The notes beneath the pieces were generated by a model that worked only from the letters and a program-made list of their open reading frames with translations, was not told where the DNA came from and did not search any database. Of a DNA stretch of 64,000 bases, positions 38,268 through 47,416 are shown piece by piece. Each line of letters starts with the position of its first letter. Within the stretch, counting starts at the first letter, position 1. The position numbers and the translations under genes were made by a program. The stretch is taken from NCBI GenBank assembly GCA_963724435.1, contig CAVRUN010000010.1, positions 372,001 through 436,000 on the forward strand. Direction: 5' to 3'. This stretch comes from AP-15 sp963724435 (GTDB lineage: Bacteria > Pseudomonadota > Alphaproteobacteria > ATCC43930 > CGMCC-115725).

Positions 38268-40439
38268 TTAGGCGAGACCGACAGCGGTGACGGCGAGATC
38301 AATCAGCTTGATGCCGATAAACGGCACGATCAGCCCGCCGACCCCGTAGATCAAAAGGTTGCGGCGCAGCATCGCGGCGGCGCCAATCGGACGGAACCGC
38401 ACACCGCGCAACGCCAGCGGGATCAGCGCGATGATGATCAGCGCGTTGAAGATGATCGCCGACAAGATGGCGCTCTCGGGGCTGTGCAACCGCATCACGT
38501 TGATCACGCCGAGCTGCGGATAAAACGCGACAAACATCGCCGGGATGATCGCGAAATACTTCGCGACGTCATTGGCGATTGAGAATGTTGTCAAAGCGCC
38601 GCGGGTGATCAGCAACTGCTTACCGATCTCGACGATCTCGATCAGCTTGGTGGGGTCGCTGTCGAGGTCGACCATGTTGCCGGCCTCGCGCGCCGCCATC
38701 GTGCCGGTGTTCATCGCCACGCCAACATCCGATTGCGCCAAGGCCGGCGCGTCGTTGGTGCCGTCGCCGCACATCGCAACGAGCTTGCCGGAAGCCTGTT
38801 CATTGCGAATGAGCGCCAGTTTCTCCTCAGGCTTGGCTTGCGCCAGGAAATCGTCGACGCCGGATTCGGCAGCGATCGCCGCGGCGGTCAACGGGTTGTC
38901 GCCAGTGATCATGACCGTGCGAATGCCCATTCGCCGCAACTCGGCGAAGCGCTCGCGAATGCCGCCCTTGACGATGTCCTTGAGGTAGATGACGCCGAGC
39001 AGGCGATTGCCCTTAGCGACCGCAAGTGGGGTTCCGCCCTCTGTCGCGATCCGCTCGGCGATGGTCGTGATCTGACGAACGGCCTCGGAAACTGGCGCGG
39101 CGCGCAAAACCGCCTGCGCGCCCGCCGCCGCACTGCGCCACACCGGGCCAGTGCTGCCGCCTTGGGCAAATTCAACCACGGAATCGACGGCACCCTTGCG
39201 GATCGCGACACCGCCGACATCGATGCCGCTCATCCGCGTTTGCGCCGAGAACGGCACGAAACGGGCATCGAGCGGCGCCATCTCGCGGCCGCGCAGCCCA
39301 TATTTTTCCTTCGCCAAAACGACGATCGACCGGCCCTCCGGGGTCTCGTCCGACAGCGAAGCAATTTGCGCGGCATCGGCCAACTCGCTTTCCTCGACCC
39401 CGGGGAGCGCGATGAATTCGGTCGCCTGGCGATTGCCCAACGTGATCGTGCCGGTCTTGTCGAGCAGCAAGGTGTCAACATCGCCGGCCGCCTCGACCGC
39501 GCGGCCCGACATTGCCAGGACATTGAAGCGCACCAGCCGGTCCATGCCGGCGATGCCGATCGCCGACAACAAGGCGCCGATGGTCGTCGGGATCAGACAC
39601 ACGAACAGCGCAGTCAGCACAACGACCGACACCGCGCCCCCGGCATAGGCGGCAAAGCTCGGGATCGTCACTGTGGCAAAGACAAAGATCAGCGTCATCC
39701 CGGCGAGCAGGATGTTGAGCGCGATTTCGTTGGGCGTCTTCTGCCGGACTGCACCCTCGACCAACGCGATCATCCGATCGAGGAATGTCGAGCCTTGCGC
39801 GGCGGTGATCCGCACCTTCAGCCAATCCGAAGTGACACGCGTGCCGCCCGTTACCGCCGACCGGTCGCCGCCGCTCTCTCGAATAACCGGCGCCGATTCG
39901 CCGGTAATTGCCGACTCGTCGACCGAAGCGACCCCATCGATGACCTCACCGTCGCTGGGGATCAAATCGCCGATCTCGACCAGCACTAGATCGCCGGCCT
40001 TGAGTGCGACTGCGTCGACCAGATCGAACGCTGTAGACTGCGAGTCTTGGATCCGCTTTGCCCGAATTTCGGTGCGCGTGCGGCGCAAGGCGTCGGCCTG
40101 GGCCTTGCCGCGCCCTTCGGCCACCGCCTCGGCGAAGTTCGCGAACAGCACTGTGAACCACAGCCAGACGGTGATCTGCCCGGAAAACAGAGCATTACTT
40201 CCGACGACCTTGCCGCCGCCGACAATCAAGTCACGGATAAAAAACACGGTCGTCAGCACCGAGACGATCTCGACACAAAACATGACCGGGTTCTTGACCA
40301 GGGTGCGCGGATCGAGCTTTTTGAACGACGCCCAGATCGCCGGCACGATCAAAGAGCGCTGGAACAATGACATCGGCCGCAGATTGCGCTTGGCAAGACC
40401 GCCGGTCGGCAGGCTGATGATGGGGGTGATGTCGGTCAT
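38268..40439 (-). CDS. kdpB: Potassium-transporting ATPase ATP-binding subunit KdpB
   Basis: 723 residues, a P-type ATPase. The phosphorylated Asp is in DKTGTITLGNRQA (about residue 329), the A-domain TGES loop is in DESAITGESAPV (about 175-180), and the hinge is MCGDGTNDAPALAQSDVGVA. The N-domain has KGAVDS-like sequence. The Ser in TGES, which in E. coli is the site of inhibitory phosphorylation, is conserved. It drives K+ uptake through KdpA. Confidence 0.96.
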   Translation of the reverse strand: MTDITPIISLPTGGLAKRNLRPMSLFQRSLIVPAIWASFKKLDPRTLVKNPVMFCVEIVSVLTTVFFIRDLIVGGGKVVGSNALFSGQITVWLWFTVLFANFAEAVAEGRGKAQADALRRTRTEIRAKRIQDSQSTAFDLVDAVALKAGDLVLVEIGDLIPSDGEVIDGVASVDESAITGESAPVIRESGGDRSAVTGGTRVTSDWLKVRITAAQGSTFLDRMIALVEGAVRQKTPNEIALNILLAGMTLIFVFATVTIPSFAAYAGGAVSVVVLTALFVCLIPTTIGALLSAIGIAGMDRLVRFNVLAMSGRAVEAAGDVDTLLLDKTGTITLGNRQATEFIALPGVEESELADAAQIASLSDETPEGRSIVVLAKEKYGLRGREMAPLDARFVPFSAQTRMSGIDVGGVAIRKGAVDSVVEFAQGGSTGPVWRSAAAGAQAVLRAAPVSEAVRQITTIAERIATEGGTPLAVAKGNRLLGVIYLKDIVKGGIRERFAELRRMGIRTVMITGDNPLTAAAIAAESGVDDFLAQAKPEEKLALIRNEQASGKLVAMCGDGTNDAPALAQSDVGVAMNTGTMAAREAGNMVDLDSDPTKLIEIVEIGKQLLITRGALTTFSIANDVAKYFAIIPAMFVAFYPQLGVINVMRLHSPESAILSAIIFNALIIIALIPLALRGVRFRPIGAAAMLRRNLLIYGVGGLIVPFIGIKLIDLAVTAVGLA

Positions 40440-40465
40440 CTTGGTATTCCTTGCACACCAGGACC

Positions 40466-42202
40466 TTACGGCCCGGTGTAAAGCTTGCCCTGGTTCATCG
40501 CGACCTGCTCTGTCACCGGCCCGAGTGCGACGGCCGGAAAAAAGGTCAGTCCGCCAAGAATTAGGATGACGCCCACCAGCAGCCCGACAAATTGCGGGCT
40601 GTGGGTCGGGAAGGTGCCGGCTGAGGGCGCCAACAATTTCTTTTGTGCCAGTGAGCCCGCCACCGCCAACATCGGGATGACAAAGATAAAGCGCCCGATC
40701 AGCATCGCTGCCGCGATCGTCGTATTGTAAAATAGTGTATTGGCCGACAGCCCGGCGAAGGCGCTGCCATTGTTTTCCGTACCCTCTGTAAACGCGTAGA
40801 GGATCTCGCTGAAGCCGTGCGGACCCGCGTTCGCAATGCCGGCCAGTCCGGCTGGCAATACGACGGCCAGAGCGGTCCAGCCAAGGATCGACAATGGCAG
40901 GCTGAGAAGTGCCAAGATTGCCATCTTGACCTCCTTGGCCTCGAGCTTTTTGCCGAGATATTCGGGCGTGCGCCCGACCATCAGCCCGGCGACAAACATG
41001 GCGACGATGGCGAAAGCGAGGATGCCGTAAAGCCCCGAGCCGACACCGCCAAAGATGACTTCACCCAGCTGCATATTGACGAGCGGCACCATGCCGCCGA
41101 TCGGCAGATAGCTGTCATGCATCGAATTGACCGCACCACACGAGGTATCGGTCGTCACCGTGGCCCACAAGGTCGACAATGCCGGGCCGAAGCGAACCTC
41201 CTTGCCCTCCATGTTGCCGCCGGGTTGCATCGGGCTCGTGGTCGAATCGACATGAAAGGCGGCAAAAGCGGGGTTGCCGTGCGCTTCCGAATTGTAGGCG
41301 ATGGCGACACCGGCGAGAAACAGCACGCCCATCGCGGCAAAGATCGCCCAGCCTTGGCGCTCGTCTTTAACCATGCGGCCCAGAACATTGGTCAGCCCGG
41401 CGCCGATCGAGAAGATCGCGACCAGTTCGATCAAATTGGTCACCGCATTCGGGTTCTCGAACGGATGCGATGAGTTGGCGTTGAAGAACCCGCCGCCATT
41501 GGTGCCGAGTTCCTTGATGATCTCCTGCGATGCAACCGGACCCTGGGCAATGATTTGTTTTGCCCCTTCGAGTGTTGTCACCTCGGTGTAGGCGCCGAGA
41601 TTCTGCGGAACGCCCTGCCACACCAGAACCAATCCAACGACGACCGAAATCGGCAGCAGGATGTAAAGCGTGCAGCGGGTCAGATCGACCCAGAAATTGC
41701 CGATTGTTTTCGCCTCCCGCCGCACAAAACCGCGGATCAACGCCAATGCCATGGCGATGCCCGTTGCCGCCGACAGAAAATTGTGCACCGCGAGCCCGGC
41801 CATCTGCACCAGGTAGCCCATCGTTGTCTCGCTGCCATAGGCCTGCCAGTTGGTATTGCTGATGAAGCTGACCGAGGTATTGAGGGCGAGGCTCTGTTCG
41901 ACCCCGGTCTGGGCCTGCGGATTAAAGGGCAAATACCATTGCAGCCGCTGCAGTGCGTAGAGCGTTACAAAGCCGGCCACACTAAAGAACAGCATTGCCA
42001 CGGCGTATGTCAGCCAATGCTGCTCCTCCTTTTCGTCGACGCCGCAGCACCAGTAGACCGCGCGCTCGACGGGCCGCAATACCGGCCACAAAAACGTCCG
42101 CTCGCCGGCAAAAACCCGCGCCATGTAGCCGCCGAGCGGGCGCGTGATCGCGATCACAATGACGCTGAACAGCGCGATCTGGAGCCATCCGTTGGCTGTC
42201 AC
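40466..42202 (-). CDS. kdpA: Potassium-transporting ATPase potassium-binding subunit KdpA
   Basis: 578 residues, ten membrane helices, related to K+ channels of the SKT superfamily. The four selectivity loops are visible: SFISNTNWQAYGSE (about 112-125), ELGTNGGGFFNANSSHPFEN (about 230-250), TVTTDTSCGAVNSMHDS (about 350) and TENNGSAFAGLSAN (about 475). It selects K+ with high affinity. It starts 10 bases after kdpF. Confidence 0.96.
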   Translation of the reverse strand: MTANGWLQIALFSVIVIAITRPLGGYMARVFAGERTFLWPVLRPVERAVYWCCGVDEKEEQHWLTYAVAMLFFSVAGFVTLYALQRLQWYLPFNPQAQTGVEQSLALNTSVSFISNTNWQAYGSETTMGYLVQMAGLAVHNFLSAATGIAMALALIRGFVRREAKTIGNFWVDLTRCTLYILLPISVVVGLVLVWQGVPQNLGAYTEVTTLEGAKQIIAQGPVASQEIIKELGTNGGGFFNANSSHPFENPNAVTNLIELVAIFSIGAGLTNVLGRMVKDERQGWAIFAAMGVLFLAGVAIAYNSEAHGNPAFAAFHVDSTTSPMQPGGNMEGKEVRFGPALSTLWATVTTDTSCGAVNSMHDSYLPIGGMVPLVNMQLGEVIFGGVGSGLYGILAFAIVAMFVAGLMVGRTPEYLGKKLEAKEVKMAILALLSLPLSILGWTALAVVLPAGLAGIANAGPHGFSEILYAFTEGTENNGSAFAGLSANTLFYNTTIAAAMLIGRFIFVIPMLAVAGSLAQKKLLAPSAGTFPTHSPQFVGLLVGVILILGGLTFFPAVALGPVTEQVAMNQGKLYTGP

Positions 42203-42212
42203 GGCACTTCTC

Positions 42213-42299
42213 CTAGAACCGCTCGGGGTTGATCAGCGCATAGACGAGATAGACCATGATCACGGTCGTCACGATCCCACCGAGAATGTAGTCGAGCAT
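42213..42299 (-). CDS. kdpF: Potassium-transporting ATPase subunit KdpF
   Basis: 28 residues (MLDYILGGIVTTVIMVYLVY, ending INPERF), one membrane helix. The ending L.NPERF is the well-known KdpF mark. KdpF stabilises the KdpABC complex. An in-frame ATG directly upstream (42302) is an alternative start; AGGCGG precedes it. It is too short for most gene finders. Confidence 0.93.
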   Translation of the reverse strand: MLDYILGGIVTTVIMVYLVYALINPERF

Positions 42300-42309
42300 C
42301 ATATCCGCC

Positions 42310-42393
42310 TCACATCTTCTCGCAGGCGAACGAATAGAATATTGCGATCACGAAAAAGCCGACGCCATAGACAATCATCAGGAAATCAAGCAT
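42310..42393 (-). CDS. Kdp-associated membrane micropeptide of unknown function
   Basis: 27 residues (MLDFLMIVYGVGFFVIAIFY, then SFACEKM) forming one membrane helix with a polar Cys-Glu-Lys-Met end. AAAGG lies 7 bases before the ATG, and the stop is 10 bases before kdpF, so the order is micro-ORF, kdpF, kdpA. I recall similar short reading frames ahead of kdpF in other bacteria, also ending in Cys, an acidic residue, Lys or Arg, and Leu or Met, but with no assigned role. It could be an added small subunit or a regulator of the complex. That it is translated is inferred from its ribosome site, codon pattern and position. Confidence 0.7.
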   Translation of the reverse strand: MLDFLMIVYGVGFFVIAIFYSFACEKM

Positions 42394-42777
42394 GGCGGAA
42401 CCTTTGTGAACCTCACGCATAATGGGGGCGCCCAAAACGTCGGCGAGATTTTGACGACTGCCGCGACTAACTCGAGATACCGCGTCCATGGCACCTGCTC
42501 GCGCGCTTATCCGCTCGGCCGGAGCTTTCACGATGCGGCGACGCAGGATCGCCTCGGACGTGACAGATGCACCACCGGCCGTTAAGATTCGAGGCGAATT
42601 GATCGCTCTCAAAATAAAGGCGCCATAAAGATTTCGTGAAATCTTAGCTGTTGTTACCGTCGCATGCGCACCTGAGATTGCTGCCACCGAGAGAGCTTTG
42701 ACCTGGATCAACGCGGCATCACCATTCCCGAGAGGAATAGCTGTGCACCCTCTTTAGTCGGACTGCCCTGGCGTATT
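42394..42777. other. Intergenic region upstream of the kdp operon
   Basis: 384 bases between the micro-ORF and the divergent flavoprotein gene. It must contain the kdp promoter and KdpE sites, but I cannot point to a site by eye. Short frames here are not convincing. Confidence 0.45.
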
Positions 42778-43950
42778 ATGATCGCCGCGCAACCGTCGAT
42801 CAGTGTGAGCCGTGGAACCCGAGATTGGAAATGGTCAGCGCGCCGCGATGGGAGCGCTAATCGGCTGAAGCTGGGCCTGTTCGGCGCCAACTGCTCTTCC
42901 GGCCGTGCGGTCACGACAGTGCCGGAGCGCTGGTCGGGGAGTTGGCCCGACTGCGTCAGGTTGGCTCAGATGGCGGATCGGGCCGGCATCGAGTTTATGC
43001 TGCCGATCGGGCGCTGGAAAGGATATGGCGGCGACACTGACTACCAGGGCGCCACATGGGAGACAGTGGCCTGGGCTTGCGGGCTCCTGGCCAAGACCGA
43101 GCGGCTCACCGTGTTCGGGACCGTGCATGCGGCTTTGCTGGCGCCGCTGATCGCCGCCAAGGAGTTTGTCACGGCCGACCATATCGGCCAAGGGCGCTTC
43201 GGCCTTAACCTCGTTTGCGGCTGGAACGAGGGCGAGTTCGAGATGTTCGGCGCGACATTGCGCGATCACGAGACGCGCTACGAGTACGCCCAAGAGTGGC
43301 TCGATATAGTCAAACTCGCCTGGTCGCCGCGCGCGGATTTCGATTTCGACGGGCATTTCTTCAAATTGAAGGGCGTGCGGGCCAAGCCCAAACCCTATGG
43401 CGGGACGTGTCCGCTGATTATGAATGCGGGCGCCTCGGCGACCGGGCAAGCATTCGCCATCCGCAACTGCGACGCGTTGTTTTCGACAATCTCGCGCGGC
43501 ATTTCGTTCGACGAAACGGCGGCACACATTGGCAATGTGCGGGCGCTGGCGCGGCAGGCGGGGAGGGAGATCGATGTCTACACGGTGGGTGTCGTGACCT
43601 GCCGCCCGACCACACGCGAGGCGCAGGACTATTACCGTTACGCCGTCGTCGACAATGCCGATTGGGCAGCGGTCGACAACATTTTGGCGATGAAGAACAT
43701 CACACCGCAAACGCACACGCCCGCGGAGTTTCAGCGCATTCGCGATCACCAGGCAAACGGCATGGGCGGGCTGCCTCTGGTCGGCGACCCGGATACGGTG
43801 GCGCGGGACATGGCGCGACTGGCGGCGCTGGGTCTCAAGGGGATCGCGGTCTCGTTCGTAAACTATCTCGGTGAGTTACCGTATTTTTGCGCCGAGGTAC
43901 TGCCGCGCCTGGCGCGCTTGGGGCTGCGCGACAGCGGGTCTCCGGATTAA
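42778..43950 (+). CDS. Luciferase-like flavin monooxygenase (LLM class, RutA/DszA branch)
   Basis: Up to 390 residues. The conserved part begins at LKLGLFGANCSSGRA (residue about 30), and no ATG stands next to it, so the first 29 residues may be over-annotated. The TIM-barrel blocks fit the long-chain LLM branch: FMLPIGRWKGYGGDTDYQGA, EFVTADHIGQGRFGLNLVCG, WNEGEFEMFG, then CPLIMNAGASATGQAFA. It likely uses FMNH2 and oxygen on a small organic compound such as a pyrimidine, sulfonate or amine. No flavin reductase gene is adjacent. It diverges from kdp. Confidence 0.85.
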   Translation: MIAAQPSISVSRGTRDWKWSARRDGSANRLKLGLFGANCSSGRAVTTVPERWSGSWPDCVRLAQMADRAGIEFMLPIGRWKGYGGDTDYQGATWETVAWACGLLAKTERLTVFGTVHAALLAPLIAAKEFVTADHIGQGRFGLNLVCGWNEGEFEMFGATLRDHETRYEYAQEWLDIVKLAWSPRADFDFDGHFFKLKGVRAKPKPYGGTCPLIMNAGASATGQAFAIRNCDALFSTISRGISFDETAAHIGNVRALARQAGREIDVYTVGVVTCRPTTREAQDYYRYAVVDNADWAAVDNILAMKNITPQTHTPAEFQRIRDHQANGMGGLPLVGDPDTVARDMARLAALGLKGIAVSFVNYLGELPYFCAEVLPRLARLGLRDSGSPD

Positions 43951-44080
43951 GCGGGACGCCGCTTCGAGTGGGCCGGATTGGGCAGGTATTCGAAGCAGCG
44001 GGAAGCGGTTCACTACCGCACCTCGGCTCTCGACGGCATCATTACCGAACTCGCATCCACGCATCTGCTACAGTGGGGTG

Positions 44081-44252
44081 GTGAAAAGCGGCACCTTCGC
44101 TCATGGCCGCCCGGAGACGTTGAAAGAGGCCGTCGAGCTCATCGTTGATTTGACGCCGCGAGTCGGTCGTGCTGGCTGCCGGGCAGGGCCTCGTCCCGAT
44201 CATGAACCTCCGCCTGGCGCGCCCGGCTTATCCGATCGATATCGACACGTAG
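44081..44252 (+). pseudogene. CoxM-like FAD-binding subunit, N-terminal fragment
   Basis: One frame from GTG 44081 gives KSGTFAHGRPETLKEAVELI. After a shift near 44155 a second frame gives VVLAAGQGLVPIMNLRLARP followed by AYPIDIDT and a stop. This is the start of the medium, FAD-binding subunit of xanthine or CO dehydrogenase-type enzymes (F.Y.RP.TL.EA, AGGQSL.P.MNLRLARP). Only about 57 codons remain of a protein of some 280. It lies just ahead of the class II aldolase gene. Confidence 0.7.
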
Positions 44253-44289
44253 CCCGCGTTGTGGCGGGGGCCGACGGGAGGAAGACACG

Positions 44290-45066
44290 ATGGGCAATTT
44301 CGATACCCTGATCCAAGACCTCGTAATCGCGAACCGAATTCTGGCGCGGGAGGAGGTCGTGGATGCCTACGGCCATGTCAGCGTCCGCCACCCCGACAAT
44401 CCAGACCATTTCCTGATCGCGCGCTCACTCGCCCCGGAACTGGTCGGCCCCGACGATATCCTCGAACTCGATTTGGATGGTCAGCCGGTCCGCAACGACA
44501 GCCGCAGCCTCTATCTCGAGCGCTTTATCCATGCCGCAATCTTTGCCGCACGGCCCGATGTGATGGCCGTCGTCCATGCCCATGCCGAGGACACATTGCC
44601 GTTCGGTATCGCCGAAGGCGCCATGCTGCGGCCGGTCATCCATTCGGGGAGCTTTATCGGCGCCGAGGTGCCGGTGTGGGACATCGCCGACCATTTCGGT
44701 GACACCAACCTGCTCGTGACCAACATGGCGCAGGCAAACGATCTCGCGACCTGTCTCGGCGGGAACAGCGTCGCGCTGATGCGTGGCCACGGTTTCGCTT
44801 CTGCCGCGCGCTCGCTGATCGAGGTCGTGCGGCTCTCGGTCTACCTGCCGCGCAACGCGCGGGCCCTGATGCGCGCGCGGCAATTGGGTGGCGAGATCAA
44901 ATACCTGTCGAACGGCGAAATAGAGGCCCGCAACCGCGGCTACAGCCCCTATTCGGTCGAGACTTGGCGCAGCTGGGAATACTGGGCGAACAAGGCCGGC
45001 TGCGGTCACCTGTTGACCCGACCTGACCTAGCCGCCGCAGTGCAGGCGCGCGTGTCGAAGGGCTGA
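44290..45066 (+). CDS. Class II aldolase/adducin family protein
   Basis: 258 residues. The metal site is visible: HVSVRHPDNPDHFLIARS near the N-terminus (GHVSVR, residues about 27-32), then VVHAHAEDTLPF (His-x-His, about 96-98) and LMRGHGFASAA (His about 163). The family includes fuculose-phosphate aldolase and decarboxylating dehydratases; the branch cannot be told. GGGAGGAA lies about 7 bases before the ATG. It may pair with the flavoprotein upstream in breaking down a small molecule, but this is inference. Confidence 0.88.
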   Translation: MGNFDTLIQDLVIANRILAREEVVDAYGHVSVRHPDNPDHFLIARSLAPELVGPDDILELDLDGQPVRNDSRSLYLERFIHAAIFAARPDVMAVVHAHAEDTLPFGIAEGAMLRPVIHSGSFIGAEVPVWDIADHFGDTNLLVTNMAQANDLATCLGGNSVALMRGHGFASAARSLIEVVRLSVYLPRNARALMRARQLGGEIKYLSNGEIEARNRGYSPYSVETWRSWEYWANKAGCGHLLTRPDLAAAVQARVSKG

Positions 45067-45135
45067 CCCAGCACTCGGCCGATCGGCTCGATTACCAAAC
45101 TGCGTACGTCCGAAGACTTCAGCCGTGGAGTTCGC

Positions 45136-45525
45136 ATGCAAGGGCTGGTGATCGACACCAATGTCTTCGTTGCGGCGGGGTTTAATCCCCGAAGCGCCTC
45201 CGCGCGCGTTCTCGCCGGCGTTCGCGATGGACGCCTGCTGCTGATCTGGAACAAGCCGACCCGAACCGAGACCGAGATGATCTTGCGGCGAATTCCGCGC
45301 CTCAACTGGGAGAGCTTCGCTGATCTATTCCGGCCAGGCGGCGAGTTTACCGGACCCGTCTATCCTGATGCCTTTACCCTTATTGCTGATCCCGACGATC
45401 GGAAATTCGCGGCGCTGAGTGCCGCGGCCAAGAGTCCGCTCGTCACGAACGACAGTGATATCCTGGATCAGCGGAATTTTATTGAGATTGAGGTCTTCAC
45501 TCCCAGTGAATTCTTGCTGCAGTGA
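45136..45525 (+). CDS. PIN-domain nuclease, likely toxin without visible antitoxin
   Basis: 129 residues. The acidic residues of the PIN site appear in order: LVIDTNVFVAA (Asp7), TETEMI (Glu about 47), IADPDDRKFAAL (Asp about 86) and LVTNDSDIL (Asp about 105). Such proteins cleave RNA in type II toxin-antitoxin pairs. No small antitoxin gene is visible directly upstream or downstream, so it may be orphan or a solitary ribonuclease. The product is a standard size for the COG1569 type. Confidence 0.8.
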   Translation: MQGLVIDTNVFVAAGFNPRSASARVLAGVRDGRLLLIWNKPTRTETEMILRRIPRLNWESFADLFRPGGEFTGPVYPDAFTLIADPDDRKFAALSAAAKSPLVTNDSDILDQRNFIEIEVFTPSEFLLQ

Positions 45526-45783
45526 GAGGAAAGTCTCTCTCGAAGAGGGGTAGTTCGTGCTTGTCGGCCGGGGGCTATCCCCACCAACGGTGGCGAGTGC
45601 CCGACGGCCCCGAGGAGTGAGCGCCTCGGAGGCCGTCGACACTGCGCCTGCTTCTCGGCCCGCCATCTTCCGGCCCCTGCCGCGGATTCCAGGTGTCGAG
45701 CTTGCGTGCGGGGATACCTTGGAAGTCCGTGAAGGCCGTGCGCCGGCGGACCGAGAATTCAGCTGTTTAACTCGGCAGCGAGC
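45526..45783. other. Intergenic stretch after the PIN gene
   Basis: About 260 bases, convergent genes on both sides. No antitoxin-like frame and no repeat is seen. Confidence 0.4.
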
Positions 45784-46089
45784 CTAGGAGCTGGCCTTTG
45801 GTCCGACGTTGGATGAATAGGGACGATACCACGAATATGGATCCCGCAAAGACCACGGCCCAAGCCAGGACCCTTCGGGGGCGCAGTATGGAGTGTACGC
45901 TGGCGCTCCGTAACCATAGCTAAAGGTTTGATTAAGACAAACCGGCCCAGGTGCGGCATAAGGTGCAGTATAAGGATATGCGCTAGGAGCGGAATACGCA
46001 GTATAGGATCCGGTTTGGGCCTGTGCCGCAACAACTCCAAGCGCCATGAATCCTAGTCCGAACACAGCGGGGGTAACAAATTCTCTCAT
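45784..46089 (-). CDS. Small exported Tyr/Pro/Ala-rich protein
   Basis: 101 residues with a clear signal peptide (hydrophobic core AVFGLGFMALGVVA, cleavage after AQA near residue 25). The mature part is rich in Tyr, Pro, Ala and Ser (SAYPYTAPYAAPGPVC, then FSYGYGAPAYTPYCAP) and has two Cys. Similar low-complexity exported proteins are common in alphaproteobacteria and have no known function. GGAG lies 7 bases before the ATG. Confidence 0.65.
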   Translation of the reverse strand: MREFVTPAVFGLGFMALGVVAAQAQTGSYTAYSAPSAYPYTAPYAAPGPVCLNQTFSYGYGAPAYTPYCAPEGSWLGPWSLRDPYSWYRPYSSNVGPKASS

Positions 46090-46587
46090 TCGAGAGCTCC
46101 AAGTTTTGGGTTACGAGTATCTGATCAACAAGCTCTCTTTCGCATCGTTCAAATTTCCACTTGTTGACGGATGTGCCGCCTCTTGGCTGCGTACCACGCG
46201 ATTTCGCAGAGCATGCCGGGGTTCTACGCCAAGAATACTGATGTCTGAGGCGACTACTTTATCTTTAAACTCTAGGAAGATCGCATGGCGATCATCCAGA
46301 GGTTCACGTTCTGTGCGGCTGGATTGCGGCCAGGAAGCTCCGCAGCGCCCGCGATTCGCTGGGCTCGCATCGGTCTTACCGAGTTTGTCTCGTCGGCATC
46401 TTGGCAGCTGGCCGCACCAATCGGTCCGCCGGTTGTTGCAGTCTGTGTTGTAGCCGGCAAAAAATGGCCTCAATCAGTCGCTATGAAATGGATCAAAGTT
46501 GAAGCGATGGAATGCCGATCTCCATCTGCTAAAAGCGATTTGCTGATAAAAAGCGATCCGCAGCGAAGCGAGGCTGGAGCCGAAAGG
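46090..46587. other. Intergenic region, no recognised gene
   Basis: Nearly 500 bases between two divergent exported-protein genes. Open frames reach 120 codons on the minus strand (46111-46473) but their product is Arg-rich, has no family likeness and no ribosome site. Nothing else is seen. Confidence 0.45.
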
Positions 46588-47277
46588 ATGATGATAGCGA
46601 GGACCGCCCGAGGCAAAGCCGGCCCAGGGCAAACCGGCCGAGGCAAAACCGGCAGGATTGTAGCGCTCTGTTTCGGACTGATGAGCGGTATTGTAATAAG
46701 CGGCGGCGCGGCTCGATCACAAAGCCTCCAAACCGGTCCGCGGGAACGCGTTCGCAGCTTCTACGACGTGTTGCTAACCACGATGAAACACGCGCAGACC
46801 CTCGGGCAGAGCGGACGCTATGCGACGTTGGCGCCGGTTGTGAACAGCCTGTTCGATGTGCCCTCCATGGCTCGCCTCGCTGTCGGTCCGGCTTGGGACA
46901 CGCTGACTCCGAACCAGCAGCAGCAGATCACCACGGCATTCGGTCGCTACGTTTCTGCGACTTATGCGGACCGCTTCGACAGCTATTCAGGTGAGCAGCT
47001 TCAGGTGGTTGGCGATATTCCCTATGGCAGCGGGGTCATCGTCGAGACCAGGATCGTGCGGGAGCGCCAGCAACCGGTGACGATCAACTATATGATGCGG
47101 CCGCATCAGGGGGCCTGGCAGATTTCCGATGTCTATCTCGACGGCACGATCAGCCAGCTTGCGACCCAACGCTCCGAGTTCCACTCGATCCTAGCGCGCC
47201 AGGGCGTCGGCGGGTTGATTTCGACCCTCGCCCATAAGGCCGATCTCTTGTCCAGCAACGCTCCACGCTCGCCCTAA
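46588..47277 (+). CDS. MlaC/HpnM-like periplasmic phospholipid-binding protein
   Basis: 229 residues from the ATG at 46588, with GGAG 8 bases before it; a longer upstream frame has no homology. After a basic start (RGKAGPGQTGRGKTGR) comes a signal helix ending near ARS. The MlaC/Ttg2D fold shows in VRSFYDVLLTTMKHAQTLGQ, FDVPSMARLAVGPAWDTLTP and QQQQITTAFGRYVSATYADR, then YMMRPHQGAWQISDVYLDGT. Members shuttle phospholipids to the outer membrane; in hopanoid producers a close relative (HpnM) sits with hopanoid genes, none of which are here. Confidence 0.85.
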   Translation: MMIARTARGKAGPGQTGRGKTGRIVALCFGLMSGIVISGGAARSQSLQTGPRERVRSFYDVLLTTMKHAQTLGQSGRYATLAPVVNSLFDVPSMARLAVGPAWDTLTPNQQQQITTAFGRYVSATYADRFDSYSGEQLQVVGDIPYGSGVIVETRIVRERQQPVTINYMMRPHQGAWQISDVYLDGTISQLATQRSEFHSILARQGVGGLISTLAHKADLLSSNAPRSP

Positions 47278-47416
47278 CCCCGCGCCCGACGTGATCCCCG
47301 CAACCTGCTCGATCGCTATTGCGGCGAAAATATCGGCGCGCTTCTGCTGCCTCTGACCCCGGAGGAAATTGACCGTAGGCTAATCGATCAGCGTCGTAAA
47401 AAATGTGCGGGCGAGA

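Noticed and set aside
46111..46473. 120-codon minus-strand frame between two exported-protein genes
   Set aside because: Arg-rich product without family likeness, no ribosome site, and its codon use does not fit the neighbours.
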